Translations under genes and position numbers: made by a program
The notes under the pieces: model-generated
The model's database searches: none
Seen by the model: only the letters and a program-made list of their open reading frames with translations
Told to the model about the DNA's origin: nothing
Assembly (NCBI RefSeq): GCF_040807025.1
Contig: NC_090944.1
Coordinates: 112,716,238 to 112,780,237 of the forward strand
Direction: 5' to 3'
Origin: Struthio camelus
Taxonomy: Eukaryota; Chordata; Aves; Struthioniformes; Struthionidae
Length of the DNA stretch: 64,000 bases
Part shown: in pieces, positions 13,076 through 27,085 of the stretch
Numbering within the stretch: the first letter of the stretch is position 1
How the letters are laid out: the number at the start of each line of letters is the position of its first letter

Positions 13076-15407
13076 AGCTAAAACCTATTTGCATTATGAT
13101 TTGGGAATAGCAAAGGATAAAGAACAAAGGGAAGAGCTATTCAGAATTTGGACAAATAGCTGTAAATACATTTTCGGTGTTACTAAGCTGACATTGGCTC
13201 TGTTCAGAATACACTGACGAAACACGCAGTCCTGATAATCACAGCTGAAAAACACAGACCATGGACGTTTATTGATTTAGACAAGATCACTCCTCACAGG
13301 AGAGAGTGCCTCTAGTTTTACAGACCTTTTAATTCCCTGTACACCATTCCTTTCCCTTTTACAAATCTCCTGCTGTGAAATTCTAATGCACTCTTGAGAC
13401 ACCAGAAATCATGGATCTAACTTTGTAAATTATCCATCAGCCAAAAGAGGAAGCAATTCCGAAGACCAAAGGAGTTAAGTTGTTGTTATATTCTCATCTA
13501 TGTTGTGATTTTGTCCAGAGCATAAAGCAGAGTCACTATGTGTCCTTGGAAACTGCCGTGCTATTGCAATATAGATTATAACTACATATTGTTGTTTTAT
13601 TGTTTGTTATTCTTTTGCCACATCCCCCCGGAAAAGCACAGATACATAATATCTGATGAGTCTACTGACCAAAAACTCTCATTTCTTATTTTAAGGAAAT
13701 TCAGCATTCCATGCAAATGGAAGTAATTTCTGCAGTACAAAAAGTCCTTTCAGCAAATGCTAAACTGATTAGTATTACGGAAAAGTGGAACTAATTACTA
13801 TAGTGATATAACAAAAAAACAAAGCTAGAAATTAAAGCCATCCAATTCTTGCAAAAAATGATGGCGTGTTTCCCACATATACAGTCATTATGCACACTCG
13901 TTAAAAGGTACAAGCCAGATAATCGTATATCACCTATCTGACCTGTAAATACATGTCTCTGCAAAACTTTAAGGACCAGAAGTATATACAAAAGCCTGTA
14001 CAAAATCTTCCTGCCTAGGCTTGGTTGCTGTTCAGGAACTCACCAAAGGGCTAGTTTACTCCCTGAAAATGAGATTTGCTACCTCAGACATTATCTACCA
14101 GTCAAGCCCCACGTGAGCATGAGGGACAGATCTTTCACTGGCCCATCACTCCGTGGTAAATTTCCCCTTTGGAAATAGAGGCCAGGGGCTAGTCTGAACA
14201 CCACGTGCCCCTGTTTTTTGAAGGAACGCTGTCAAGGCTGCAGGGCCAACTCATTAACCTATCCCTCAGCAGTCCCATCTGGATGGTCTTATCTGTAGGA
14301 ATTCAATCGTTCATTTATTTTTTCAACCACCATTTGTGACAGAGTTTCTTAAAAAGCAGACTCATGACTTATTATTAGCACATGGGCAGGTCAGCACACA
14401 GGTTTATTTGCTGTTAACCAACAGCCTAACGTGCCGTGTTTAAAATTTCCAAAGGGACTATGAATAGGTTGTAAAAGTAAGTAGGAGGTTGAATTCCTGA
14501 AGGTAAAAGCTTATGATGGGACCACTGTCAGAGCGAGTCATATTTTGCTCTGAGAGCTCACTATAACTGCTAACCAAAGACATGTAGTTCTTATACCCAT
14601 GAATTTCTAACAATTCCCTTTTTAAAGATGCTTTGATGACTAGCCTGTAATACTGCTGCCACGCCACAGAACAGGAAGCCCTGCTTCGGGAGCAACGGGA
14701 CAGAAGCAAGCACTAAACTTTGAAAACCTATGATCCAGCCGGAAAATTCCTCACATGGAAGGTAAAAGTTGGGGTCAGGAGAGAGAGCAAGGGGAAGGGA
14801 GAAAAGGAGAATACACCCACAAAAGCATAAGCAGCCAAATTACTGCAGGCTATTAGGAAGAAAATAAATACTTCAGTCACTCGTGAAGGGAGCAAGACCC
14901 AAGACCCAAGGACGTGGCCTGTAGGACCTTGATGGGAATGCCTGGGAGGAACCAGATCCTAGGCGACTGACAACTTCACCGATGGAAACGCTCACTGCAA
15001 TAACTGCATCCCTTCTTATCCACATGCACTGTATGCACACAGCCTGGTGGACAGCGGGACATTGCAACCCAGGAAATTATTCCTAGTGAAATAAAAGATA
15101 TAGAATCACCTCCTGAAATTATTACCCACTTGCTTGCTTTCATCTTGCGCAAAGCACTGAGAAGTCTGGGAAGAGATAAATGTCTGTTATACAGGGATTT
15201 ACACATTTCATCCAGACAATTGACTTCAATTTCAAGCATGAGGCCAGAATCGATCATTTATCAAGTTAAATTTCATGATGTATTTAGTGTCTAACCATAA
15301 TACCTTCAATTGCTTTCACAGTCTGCCGAGCACTAGGTGGGGGGAGAACACCTGTTAAGAATCAAGCGGTGAGAGAGGCATGCAGTAGATTGAAGTTATT
15401 AGTATTG
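13076..15407. other. gene-poor interval
   Basis: No gene recognised. Minus-strand frames at 13,791-14,003, 14,458-14,709 and 14,873-15,257 have no domains. A small tandem duplication (AAGACCC twice) lies at about 14,896-14,909. Confidence 0.5.
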
Positions 15408-15470
15408 GCCCCGATCCTGCAAATGCTTGGCGTCCACTGAGTGTAAGTGTGAGTAAAACTACAAATGTGC
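15408..15470. mobile_element. fragment of ancient sauropsid repeat
   Basis: Begins GGCCCCGATCCTGCAAATGC and continues with a GTAAGTGTGAGTAAAACTAC-like stretch. This matches my recollection of the ends of old palindromic repeats in turtles, crocodilians and birds (gatcctgcaaa...gtgagtaactt). It is a fragment, and the other arm was not found. Confidence 0.35.
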
Positions 15471-18400
15471 AACTTAGAGGTCTGATCGTTGTCTATCTAT
15501 TTTAAGCATGGACCGCCTCCTTAGTTCATTGAAAAGGATTAAATGCTCCACAGGGTCTAGCATTTCTATCCTAATGAAACAAAGGAGCAAATGAAGGTAA
15601 CTTGATTACAGCTTTAACTTAAATTGTTAGGATATCCAGCGGCTTCATTTCAGCACTAGCGCCTTGACGTTCAGTCATCACCAATAAACTTTTGTTTGTC
15701 ACTTTTCGTAATGCTCCTGCCAAAAGCAAGTATTAAAAAAAAAAATCACAGATCAGACCTCTCTGCACCAAATATGAGATTGTTTTTTAATTCATGAGCT
15801 TTTCCAGCTAGTTAGAATCTTACTTCTTTCTTAAATGAATGAATGAAAGTATAGTTTCTCAAGTAATACACTGATTTCAGCAGCACTGGGTAAAACTATG
15901 AAGCCTCTGATCAAAACTGAAGATTTATTAAGTAAACATCTTTAAAACTAAATTAGTCATTTCCCAGTTGAAGTTCTGCATCTTAAATTTCAAAGCTAAA
16001 TGTTGTCAATGGTTTTTTTTTTTTTTGCTCTGAACTGAAGTACAATTAATAGAGAAAATGCTCAAAACTCTTTATGGGGTTTAGAAGACAAGTCATATTG
16101 ACTTTCAATAAAAGCTATGCTCCTAAATCTCATGGGCATATTTTCAAAATGTTGCCCATTTTGTAAAAAGACCACTGTAGCTTTTTAACATTTGCTTTGC
16201 CTTTCCAGCTGTTGTTTGATAACCCTTCCCACATATTTCATCTAATTTCATTTTGAAATTTTTACTTTTACCTAAATCAATTTAACTGTCAAAGTGGGCA
16301 GACTGCCAGTTCCTAAAAGCAAAGCTCCTGCCCGTCTCTGCCATCATCAGTCTGGAAGGGTGGACCTGTATGAAAGTTGTCTGTATCATCACATATCAAT
16401 AGCTGTCTCCAGATAGGTGCTGAATTACACCAGTACTGCAAGCTGGGAGAAAAATGACCCTTTGGATCGCTAATTAAATCATCATCTTCCCTGCCTCTAG
16501 CTCCACCCTTTGATTTGATGTGACGACCACTTGTAAAATCAGTGGGAACAGGAAAAAGAAACCAAGGGAAAAAAATATTGTTCAACCACTACCTGGGATC
16601 AAATACAGGAATAGAGGAGGATTGTTGGATTATTTTCCAACCTACATGCCAAGGGAAATGATTGTTCATTCTGAGTTGTACAACTCCTTGAGACAACAAA
16701 AACCTGGTCAAAGATGGAGGCTTTCCAGCACTTCTGTCATCCAGTAATTCCATAAAGAGACATGGAGGCCATTGGAGCTACTCCTCACTGGACAAAAAGT
16801 TGGGGTGCTGTAGTTCTGTGGTCACAGATCCAGAGTAATATGATTATTTCCTGACTTCAAAGATTAGCATTTGTATGCTGAACGGTTGTAACACAGTGCT
16901 TTAATTACACAAATGAATGAGATGCTCAGATACGAAATCATTGCTGCCTAGATTGTCTAAACTTTACTTAAAAGTGTGATTTTACTTTCAGTTCAGTCAG
17001 ACCAAGTACAGATCACTAACACAGGTGAAAGACAGAAACTGCAGAGAGCTAAACCTGTAAATTTGGATTTATACATCTTTTTAACTCTCTGGGGTTTGTT
17101 CTGACTTACTACTGATTAAAAAAAAAGGCTGGGGGGAGGAATGAAGACAGAGTAAAAATTTGCGTATCTGGGTAGCAAGACAACTAAACACTATTTTATC
17201 CGTTTGTGCTTAAGAATGAAATTTATTTCAAAATGGAAATAATACATTGGATCTGTATTAATTATTAGTAATTTGAAAAATAGCAAGTAATATGAGCAAT
17301 ACTGTGCAAGGTACATGAAAACTACTTTGGCCCGATTCCTGCTTTCCTTTCTGAGCTGCCGCCTTCACTAAGTGGCAAGCAGCAGAGGTCGGAGGTCAAA
17401 CGAAAAGGATAAGCGTCAATGGGAGGCCCTGTGGTGTGACACAAGTGCATAGTGGTATATTGTCCACAGCCCATGAAGAACTTGTCAACAGCTCAGTGAG
17501 AATCCTGCACCAGAGCGTCTCCTGTTTCATTGCCTCCCGCTCCCCGGAGACAATGGCGGATACCCAGGGAAGGAACAGCTACATAAGCAAGATGGCTCTC
17601 TAGGAGCTCTGTTGTCTTCTAAGTATTTATTTTTACTTATCAGCACAAAAGTTATCAGTGGAAAATGCTTCCAAATTACTGAAAAGTTAAATACAGGCAA
17701 GAACCGCTAGAAACAGGTAGACTAACAATGAGTTATGCCTTAAAGTGCTAGATGTGAAGAATAAATACCAACAGTTATTTGTTAAATTGGCTCAAGCTAT
17801 GTTAAACCTTTGCAAAATCCTCTCGTGACATCCGAGTCCAGTCTTTCATTCTCCCATGAAACCTGACCTTACCTAAGCATCAGACCAGGCTTTGATGAAC
17901 CCGAATTTTCTGCAGGAGAAATAACTAAGATGTAGTGTCCTTTTCAGGAAAAATTAATTGTCAAGTTATCCTCTGAAATGTAACCTCTCCAGGAGGCAAG
18001 CTTTCAATTAATTGGTTCTGCTCACAGAAGTGATCAAGGACGGAATAAAGAGCATCTACTGTTAAATGAGATTGGTCAGGTTTTCAGTCCTGGTATGGAG
18101 TTAATGGGGTTGAACAGAAGAGAATTTGGCTCAGAGTTAAGAATTCCTGTATTTCTAGAATAACCAGTTAAAAATATACAATATGCAGGCACACTGCCTT
18201 TTTTCTGGTTTTATACTGCTCCTAGAACAATTAGGTAAGAGTCCATGAGAGGACTTTCAGGCCTAACATCATACAAGTAATAAATCATGATCCATATTTT
18301 ATTTTGAAGAGAAAAGAAACCAGGACATAAACTGAAGAATTTTGAGTTGTGTGCACAATAATACAGACAATGGTGAGGTTCCTCAGAAAAAAAATAAGAA

Positions 18401-20431
18401 GTTGTTAAACAGCATCTGTTTGCCGGATGAGGGACTTCATAAAAGTGTTTGTGGATGGACATGCAGCCCAGTTTACTCATGCTGAAATAACACGACTAAT
18501 CGGAATTGTGAAAGTATGAACAAAAATGACAGAAAGTGACATTTTGTTCTCTTGGTAGTGGGTTTTAAAGAAGCTGGAGATGTGTTCCTACAGAACCACT
18601 AAGGAACTGGTTTGGGGTTGCAAAGCACATTTTAGTGAATCTCTTCTGGCGCTTAGTGAATTCAAACATGCTGTATTTTCTATTTTATTTTCCATCTCTC
18701 CTTGATCATTTAAATGCAGCAGAATATGTAAATAACGAAGATGGCCTTACGGATTCCCGGCTCTTTAGATACTGGTGCCTAACTCTCCCTGGAGCATTCA
18801 AGAACTGAGAAGGGGAGAAAAAGATTTTCTCCCATGGGATGAATTAAGGGATATCTCTTGGTGGACGGATCAGGCAAGGCAGAAGAGAGGAGCAGCTAGA
18901 CAACTCCATGCTTACCTGAATGAAGTCCAAATCAGCGCTGCTCCAATGATATTGGCAAAGTAATTTTAACGCCGCAGAGGAATTTTGGCTATCAGAGAGG
19001 CTATGTCAGATGGCTGTATTATTTTTAACTGTTTCTACTGGCCTATGGGCACTTCTGTCAAGTTCTCTGACCACCAGTTATATTACGCCAGTTATTCCAA
19101 ATCCACTGTGTTGAAATACGTGGGGTTACGGCAGCATGAACTGCAATACCAAAAGGAACCCAACCCTTGCACTGTAAATATGATGCCATCTGTGGAAGGG
19201 AATGTCACCTGTTTATCTCCACTGTTCCCAAGGCCAGAAGGACGAACACTGCCTCACTGAGCAAAGCAAAATCTACAGCCCCAAGTTTTTGGAGAAAAGA
19301 CTGGCAGGGAACCAAGCCAAAAGTCCTAGCCATGAGAAGATGTGTTCAACTGCTCTAAATAAAATACTGCCCAAGATATAATAAAATAAATATATTACGA
19401 TTGTTAATATCAACAGCCATGTACAGTTCTGCAATCCCCTGAAGTGTCTTAAAAACACCGGCAAATATCAGTCAGTCAGCCAAGCCTGACAGGATCTTGC
19501 ACCCTGAAGAGAAGTGCAAAGAGACTAGAGCCACTGTTCTCAACAGCCAGCTTGAAATCAAGAGTGTCCTTGAATCAAATAAGTCCTGCTGTTCAGCAAT
19601 ATTAGGCACTTGCAGCTCCTGCCTGTTCTAGGAGGAGCTATGGGTCCTTCAGAGCTGTGAAAATTAAGGTTTCAGACCCACCCCAAAAGCGGTCTTTGAA
19701 GCGCAGCTCCTTTGCGCCAAGCACGATATTTGAAAGCACGTGTCAGAGCTGAGCAGATAACGTCAGATAGGAGTCTCAGCTCCTGATCTGACAGGTCACA
19801 AGTTCTCAGTCTTTGGAGCCTGCTATACCCATTCTTACAACTTAGCATTGCAAGCACTCAAGAACATTGTGATACTTCCTTCCTTTAGTTATAATGCATT
19901 CTTATTATTTATTGTAAGCTCACCTGAAAACAACTTGACTGCAGTGCAGGTGCTCCCTCTCTGAGGGCTGCTGCATCCAGAGAACAAGGATAACATAGCC
20001 ATCACATCTGCTGAGAAGCACAGGCTTCAGCCATGCTGCTGCTGGGGGAAAACAACTTAATTTAAGCATACATGAAATGCATTGTGCTGTCTGCACAAAG
20101 CCATGCTTTGATCAGCTGCCTTTAGAAACCTGGAGGAAGCCCCTATTAAATACATTATTTGAACCTTTAGCAATAGGAAGCTTTTCATCTTTTGGTCTGA
20201 AAGTTTCCCATTAGAATCCAAGGGCCTGGGAAATTTCATCTGAACTTGTCCTTGGAGGCCACGTTTATTGTTTTGCTCCTGTGCATGCATTTCCCATTCA
20301 TGTCAACGTACATGGACATGGAAGCTGAAGACCTTAATGGATCATTTCACTTTGATCCCTTAATACTCGAACGCCTCATAGGAGGGGCATCTAACATACT
20401 AGACGCAGCTTTCAAAACTACTTTAAAAACT
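15471..20431. other. gene-poor interval
   Basis: No gene recognised. A T-run lies at about 16,012-16,026. At about 17,328-17,360 a TTGGCCCGATTCCTGC motif again resembles a repeat end of the same type as at 15,408 (weak). Short frames at 16.3-16.7 kb and 18.2-19.5 kb show no domains. Confidence 0.5.
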
Positions 20432-20502
20432 GCCTTGGTCCTATTCCTGCTCTCTTTGAAGCCAAAGAATGCTTCAGCTTGTGCAAGCAGAATCAGGCTA
20501 TT
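20432..20502. mobile_element. fragment of ancient sauropsid repeat
   Basis: Contains TCCTATTCCTGCTCTC followed by TTTGAAGCCAA and ends in GCAAGCAGAATCAGGC. That is the layout expected for an old palindromic element with GATCCTGCTCCCATTGAAGT-like arms. It lies inside a 114-codon open frame (20,246-20,590), which argues that the frame is chance. Confidence 0.35.
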
Positions 20503-23500
20503 TTTCTATCCCTGCGAAGACAGCGGAGGTGTCACCGCTCTTGTAATGAAACATTTTAAAGGTGTTCAATTCTCCTTACACGGGACATGATACAGATGGA
20601 TTTTGGCCTTGCCTTAGTTTCAAGTAACAAGTCAAGTTTATTTTTCCACTTTATTTTCCTGTATGGGATTAATCTTTCAAAGGAGTGCACTTATTTTTAA
20701 AAAGCCAAACGGACACCTTTCATCATTGCGGCACTCTGTTGTGAGTTTGAGGCTCTACGTTGCTCCAAATGCTTAAGGAGCTCTTCAGCTTACAGCACAG
20801 CGGCATCAGCCCTTACTGTGAGCGATCTGCTTCATACATGGCACACATGGGGCAATTTCCTTTGGTTAAGCTACACCTGGCTAAGTTACGCACCAGCGTG
20901 CTAACATTTCTTACAGGTTGCGGTTCTGAACACATCTGAAATCGTTCCCTGGGATATTCAGAGTTTTAATATAAGGAAGGAGAAGGAAACCAGAAACGTT
21001 TTTCTACAAATCCCACAAAGTATTCCATAGAATTTTTACAAATGATACAAATAGTCGTTCACAAACCTCAGGAAATGTTAAGGGATCAGAACAGGGAATC
21101 TATAAACTCCTCAGATTTCTTGGTTGAAAATGGAAAAGAACATTGTTTTGAACAAAAATATAATTTATCAATCTATCATCTCAATATAGACAGTTGGCTG
21201 GCTTGAGAGAAAAGCAAAATGACTTACAAGGTTCACCTGCTAAACCTCTGTTCCTCTGTCCAGCTAGGGCTATCCAGCACAGAGCCAATCCTGCATCATT
21301 AAAGGCAGTTTGACTTCGCTGGATGATCAACACTACGAAGAGAAGCAGAAGGAAAGAGGATGACTAACCAGGAAGCTAACAGAACTGATGTAGGTTTTGT
21401 TCAAGATGTGCAAAGAGAATAACCCTGAACAATCATAGCGCAGGAAAGCGGAATAGAGCACTGAGCTCTAAGGATGAAAATCTTGTTAAAAGGGCTAGGT
21501 ATCAGTGTAAGACCAAAAGATGAACTACATCTTTCCCTTCAATGGCACCACTGATGTATGGCTATGAATAAATTATGTGAAAAGGATTTAGAGGCTCAGG
21601 TCCTAAACTTATTCTTCCTTTGATAAGGAAACATCCAAACAATGATCTGGTGATGAAAATTAAATCCATAGGACTGGATCATACTCAGAATAAATATAAA
21701 GAGGTTCTTTAAAAGCTAATCTCTCAGAAGTCTCAGCACAACAACATGATACCAAGGTGCAGATTTCTCTACCTTGCTGCTTAAGCATGCTTTACTATGC
21801 ACACTAACAATGCAGAACTTTTTTTAATTCAGGTAAAAGATTAAAAATTATCTTAAGTCATAAAAGAAGCAAGGTACTAGAGTATCAAATTAGAAGCTGT
21901 AGGAATCAGATGCTCAGACAAATACAGAGATACCATTCCAATTTTTGTTTCTTAGATATATTTATTTTATGAAAATCTATCATAAACATATTTTTTTTAT
22001 CAGCTACTATTTCTGAATAAACACATTCAAATGTCCGAAGCAACCCTCCTGATTAAAGAAGTAAACTTTATCATTAAACTGACCAGTAAATGAAGCCAAC
22101 ACCACCACAACCACTGTCCCTCTAACAATTAACTGCCTTCTGGACTGCAGTTTGCCTGCAGCCCAATATCTTTAAAATGCTCCCTTCCATATGCTGTAAC
22201 CTGACAAATGATAAAGGCAGTAGGCAGGCAGTCTTTCCTCTGCATGGACCACAGTCAGTCTGGGAGCTTCTGAGCACAGCTAGCATAAAAGCAAGTGAAT
22301 TGGTTTCGTCAGGTCTGAGCCTGGCACAGACCATGGCAGAAGTTAGCCATGAGGTGAGGACTTTTCTGACTGATAGCTCCTTCCCTGTTGTGGACCCTGT
22401 TCCTTCAAAACCCCTGAATAACCAGATGTCTACAGACAACTGAAAGAGGAGGAAGGAAAGATTAACGGATTACGCGTTTACTATGACTTTCTTGTTATCT
22501 TTGGTGCTGAGATCTTGGCCATCCCTCTACCTTTTACATGTCAGCTATGACGCGTCTCAGTTAAGGACCAGTCCTACAAAGTGTTCAGTTTATTAAATGT
22601 CTTTCAACTTGGTTCTTTAGGCATTTATTGATTATAGGAGCTGCTATGGAAATCTTTTGAACCGAGATCTACGTGTTAAACCCAAGGTTTATTGTCTTTC
22701 TTATGATGTTTCTTTCAGTCATCCAGCATGATCTCTATCAGGCCACAACAGGGATTTTTTTTTTTAAATTCGATGAAATATTTGGTTCCCAGACTACCTT
22801 CTTCCTATAAACTTCTCTGGGGAGCAATCCAAATTTGTGAATCAGTAAGGAAGCTTTATGTAGGCATATCTTGCATTCTAGAGGCTTCGAGTCAAGTATA
22901 TGATTGATATTATTCTAGTAGTCACTTAAATCTAGTTACAAAAATGCCAACAAAACTTAATGTAGCAAATAAACAATTCTGATAATTACAGATTAGAAAC
23001 ATGTATCTTCAACATGCTCAAATTTCCTTCCATTGAGCCTTCTGAAAACTTAAGGATATGTAAAATACCTGCAGGCTGATATCCTGTCCCGTCCATGCAG
23101 CTTCCTTTATTCCACATATCGATTGTTCTTCGGGAGATAGCACTGAGAGAGTGTTCACAGTAGTAGAAGCTGGGTTGTTGGGTAAATGCAAAAATCTAGC
23201 AAGTGCTCAATTCTTCATTGTGTTCTGCTATCTATATAAATATGAGGCAATAAGGAGGAAATTCAGAATAACATTTTTTGATTTTTTTAATGACAGATCA
23301 TTTTCTCCCTTCAAGGCTCCCACAAGGGAAAAGCTCTCTCTGTCCTCAGCCACACTGATGACGGCCCTTCAACTCACCTTCAAATTCAATGGTATTTTTT
23401 GCTCTTGTCTTATTTAACTAGTACATTTATTGGTAATCAGCATGAATTGTCCCAAGGCATTTCTCAAATAATCAGCAAACACATAACTGAAGAAAGACAA

Positions 23501-25534
23501 ATATTGCTTTATTATTTCAAAAACAAAAGTGCATACCCATCATGCAAAAATATATTAAGTAATCCAGTGTAATCTGGATAATTATCTTAAATGCCTACTC
23601 CAAAACCCTGAATGTGTCAGCCTACAAGTCCACTTCCTATGATTTTCTATCTGCAAGATCTGCAAGTAATTTAGTCTTGTTTTCACAAAGCGCAAAGACA
23701 TTCCATTTGTTTACTCTAGAGACAAATTTTACTCAATTGACGCAATTCCATTGATTAAATAATGGCTTTCTTCCTCATTTTAGGCAATTTCAGCCTTATA
23801 TCATGACATAAAAGAGGTAAGTGATTGTCATCTGCGTGCATATTATGTGACGGGCAGATTATCAGGTATGAGCCTTACTGCCTAATGACAGGACCTTTTC
23901 AATGACTGATTTAGGTCTGAATGCTCATAACCTGCTCTGAAAACTAGGCAGATGATTAAATAAGTCAACAAAGGGTCAACTGTAGGCCAACTACACGTGA
24001 TTTTAACTGGAGAGACCTCTAGCAGGTCAAGTGAAAAAAAGCGGATATAATTTGTCCAACTCATGCATTAAAAACACTGGTGAAGAACAGCTTCTGTTTA
24101 TCAGCTATCGCTATAATTTATACCCCTTCCTTTAACAAAATTATTGGATATATAAGGTCTGCTTTACAGCTTTTTTAAAGAGAAAAAAGCATACAAAAGT
24201 CTACACATTCCTCTTTAGTGTGATGTTTTGTCTCAGAACAAAACGTAGAATTGGATCTCCAGTTTGGAAGACAAGAAAACAAAATCCTTAGCGTTCCTGG
24301 TAAATAGAGTACAATTAGAATAGTTTTAAACAGTAGAGGTATTTGCCCTGTATTTGCTTTCACAGTGCTAATCCCGGTATTGTTCCTGTGCCCATCCACA
24401 GTCTCTCCAAAACCCTAGCACGTAATGTAGTCCTTTTCTTCTGGCCTTAAACCTGTGCAAGCTACCAGCCTCCGCACACGAGCCCAGGGGTGGCTCTGTT
24501 CAACACATGGTCTCTGGGGAGAGCAGTGAAAGCCACTGCCTCCATACAGGAGAGGAGCAGAAAGGGGCGCAAGCACGTGTGAATTCACCTGAACATCGTC
24601 TCCTTAAGGACCTACCAGAAAAGGCTTTTTGAATCTTATTTCAGTGAAGCACCAGTGTCACCTAGTGGGCAGTTTTTCTAAAGTAATGTTTCGAGTAGGA
24701 CGAAACTGTTTTCTTTCCGATTTTTTTGAGGCAGGCTACGGAGCAAGGCTCAGACGCAGAATGGTGTATTTAAAAGAAATGGCCCAGCCAAACTGCAATA
24801 CGCTCTTCCAAAAGGAAAAGCGCAAATTCCCATTTCTCAATCTCATTTTCAGGAATGGTTTCAAAAATAGCCTACTCAAAGCAGAGAGCTCACACTGAAA
24901 ATTTCAGCCCCAAAAGCTAAAATTCGGCAGAGATACATGCAACAGTAGCAGGGATCTTATAATGGAAAATATTAGACAATTGTAGCTCTAAGTAAGACTT
25001 ACCTACATTTGCCTGTATGTAATGTATCAGCAGCTAATCCTTTCCTAAATAACACTTCACAAATGATATTTCATTCCTTAAACCTTAGTATGGATTTGTC
25101 AGGTTGCAGGAGTAATTCCAAACTCTAAAAACATCTAAAAGCTATTAAAAAAAAACAGTAATTTATTTTCTAAATAAGTTTCTGTGTAAATACTTTATAG
25201 AAACTCCTGAAGTTTGCTTGAAAAACACAAAGCTTTTCTACGCCAGTATCCAGACCTCGGCAGTTTTTGCTGCTGTGTGTGCTTCACACCACACGGCAAC
25301 ATCTGCTAGCAGTTAATTTGGAAAATGGGAGACTGTCACCACAAAATGTAGACCTTTTAAAATAAACACAAGAAAAATATTACCAAGCAAAAATAAAACT
25401 GCATAATAAATATAAGTGGGTGGTAGCTGCACACTGATATAGTGGATTTCGTAGCAGACCAAACAAAGCACCGTACGGAAACTGACCACCACGGGGGCGC
25501 TTCCAAGAGACTGCTGTTGTCAGGCTGAGATCTG
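20503..25534. other. gene-poor interval
   Basis: No gene recognised. A possible repeat scrap (GCCAATCCTGCATCATTAAA) is at about 21,282-21,320. The two opposed frames at 22,122-22,443 (105 and 88 codons) overlap each other and show no domain. Confidence 0.5.
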
Positions 25535-25563
25535 GACACACACATGCACACGCACACACACAT
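25535..25563. repeat. CA-rich microsatellite
   Basis: An interrupted (CA)n stretch (ACACACACATGCACACGCAC and onward), read directly. Confidence 0.85.
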
Positions 25564-26914
25564 CCTTTGCCATTGTTTTTCCTGTAAAAAATATCCTAAT
25601 TATCTATTTATTTTCACGAGATGGTAATATTAAAAATATAAACCTCAAAAACCAATTTTCCAAAGTACTCTGTCAGCAAGAGAGGCTTAGTCTTTCTTCT
25701 TTGTGAGCTCTAGCTACAGACAAGCAGAGAAATACAGTCCCAGCATTAGATGAAATATGGTTTGAAAGCAAAGCCAGAACTCAGTTATTGGTCTTCAGCG
25801 GGAGGATTGTTTCTCTGATAGGCAAAACGGCTTGCATTAGACAATGGAGAATAGAGAATAGCAAAGGTTTTACTTATGTCTTTATATTCCTCAGTATGAA
25901 TGAAAAAAGAGTAATTCTGCAATTTTGAAAAAGAAAAAAACAAACATAGAAGTGAATAATTAATTTTAAAACACTGGCTAAAAATTCCAATGTTCCTGGT
26001 GATAACAACTGGGAAGGGTCATATTATGAGTCTTTGCAAACAGGGCTTAGCAGACACTATTGTCAGGGTTGCTTTGAAAGAAATACCTGACTCTTGCATA
26101 CCATAAAATGCCAGAACGTTTTTGTATCAGGCATTTTTGGGAACAAATGAATTGATCTAAATTTCTTACTAGATGCTGTAATTTCACACTCATATTCATT
26201 TTTGCCTCATTTAATTCCAATTATCATATAATTGTTTTACATTTTTGGAAGGAAACTGTCAAGATGGGGACTATGGAGACAGTTTAGGAATGAAAAACTC
26301 TGTGAATAGGAGGACTCTGCTGGCTGTGGGCAAAAACACGAGCATCAGACAAGAGAAGACTATAGAATTACCTTCTTTCGAGAGAAACCTGAAATCCTAA
26401 GACTCTTCCACAAGAAGAAAATCAAAGATCTGAATTGTTGCCTTCTGCTGCGAAAATGGCCTGAATTTGGAACATGCTTCTCACAGACTCTGGAAGAAAA
26501 TCCAGGAATCAAAAGCTCCACATTCCCCTGCTCTCTGCATTTAACTGGGACGCCTATTGGCAAAGTGAATTGTTCCATCAGAGGATGAGGTCTTCCATAT
26601 CGCTTTTTCCTCACAATTCGGTGCTCTTAGAGAGCTTATCCTAAGTTTTGAGAAAGATTACAGTAGCATCTTAGTCATCACTGCTATTAGTACCATATTG
26701 CCTTACGTGAGCTAGGCTTACACTTGGCTCTAACAATTCAAGCCTGTTGATGAGTGACTAAATCATGAATTTTTAGGGAGAAGGGTTTCAATTTGCTTTT
26801 TCCAAAAGTCCCTGGGAATCACACTAAAAAGAAAATCCTTGCTAAAAAAAACAGTCAGAGCATTAACTTGAGCTCTCAGAGTGTTTTTGTGCACAGAATA
26901 ACCTGGGATTGGCC
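25564..26914. other. gene-poor interval
   Basis: No gene, RNA or named repeat recognised. The 84-codon minus frame at 26,360-26,614 has no domain. Confidence 0.5.
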
Positions 26915-27085
26915 AGTAAGTCTAACAAAATTCCCACTGAAGATAGTACAAAAACTTGCATTGTTTTCAGTGGGGCATGATTAAAACCCCAATTGAAGAT
27001 TGATGCTGCTGGGGAAGATTTTCAAAAACATCCACAGGGGCATGAGTTGCCTACTTACCATTCACGGGTTTTAAAATCTTTATTG
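26915..27085. mobile_element. fragments of ancient palindromic repeats
   Basis: Two adjoining scraps. At 26,925-26,985 AAATTCCCACTGAAGATAGT is followed by TTGTTTTCAGTGGGG, and these two parts are partly inverted copies of each other. At 27,015-27,080 GATTTTCAAAAACATCC is followed by GTTGCCTACTT, CCATTCACGGG and GGGTTTTAAAATC, again roughly palindromic at its ends. Both resemble old sauropsid palindromic elements. Family not assigned. Confidence 0.35.

Noticed and set aside
20246..20590. 114-codon frame with a hydrophobic start resembling a signal peptide
   Set aside because: Its first codon is TTG, no family is recognised, and its second half overlaps a likely ancient repeat fragment.
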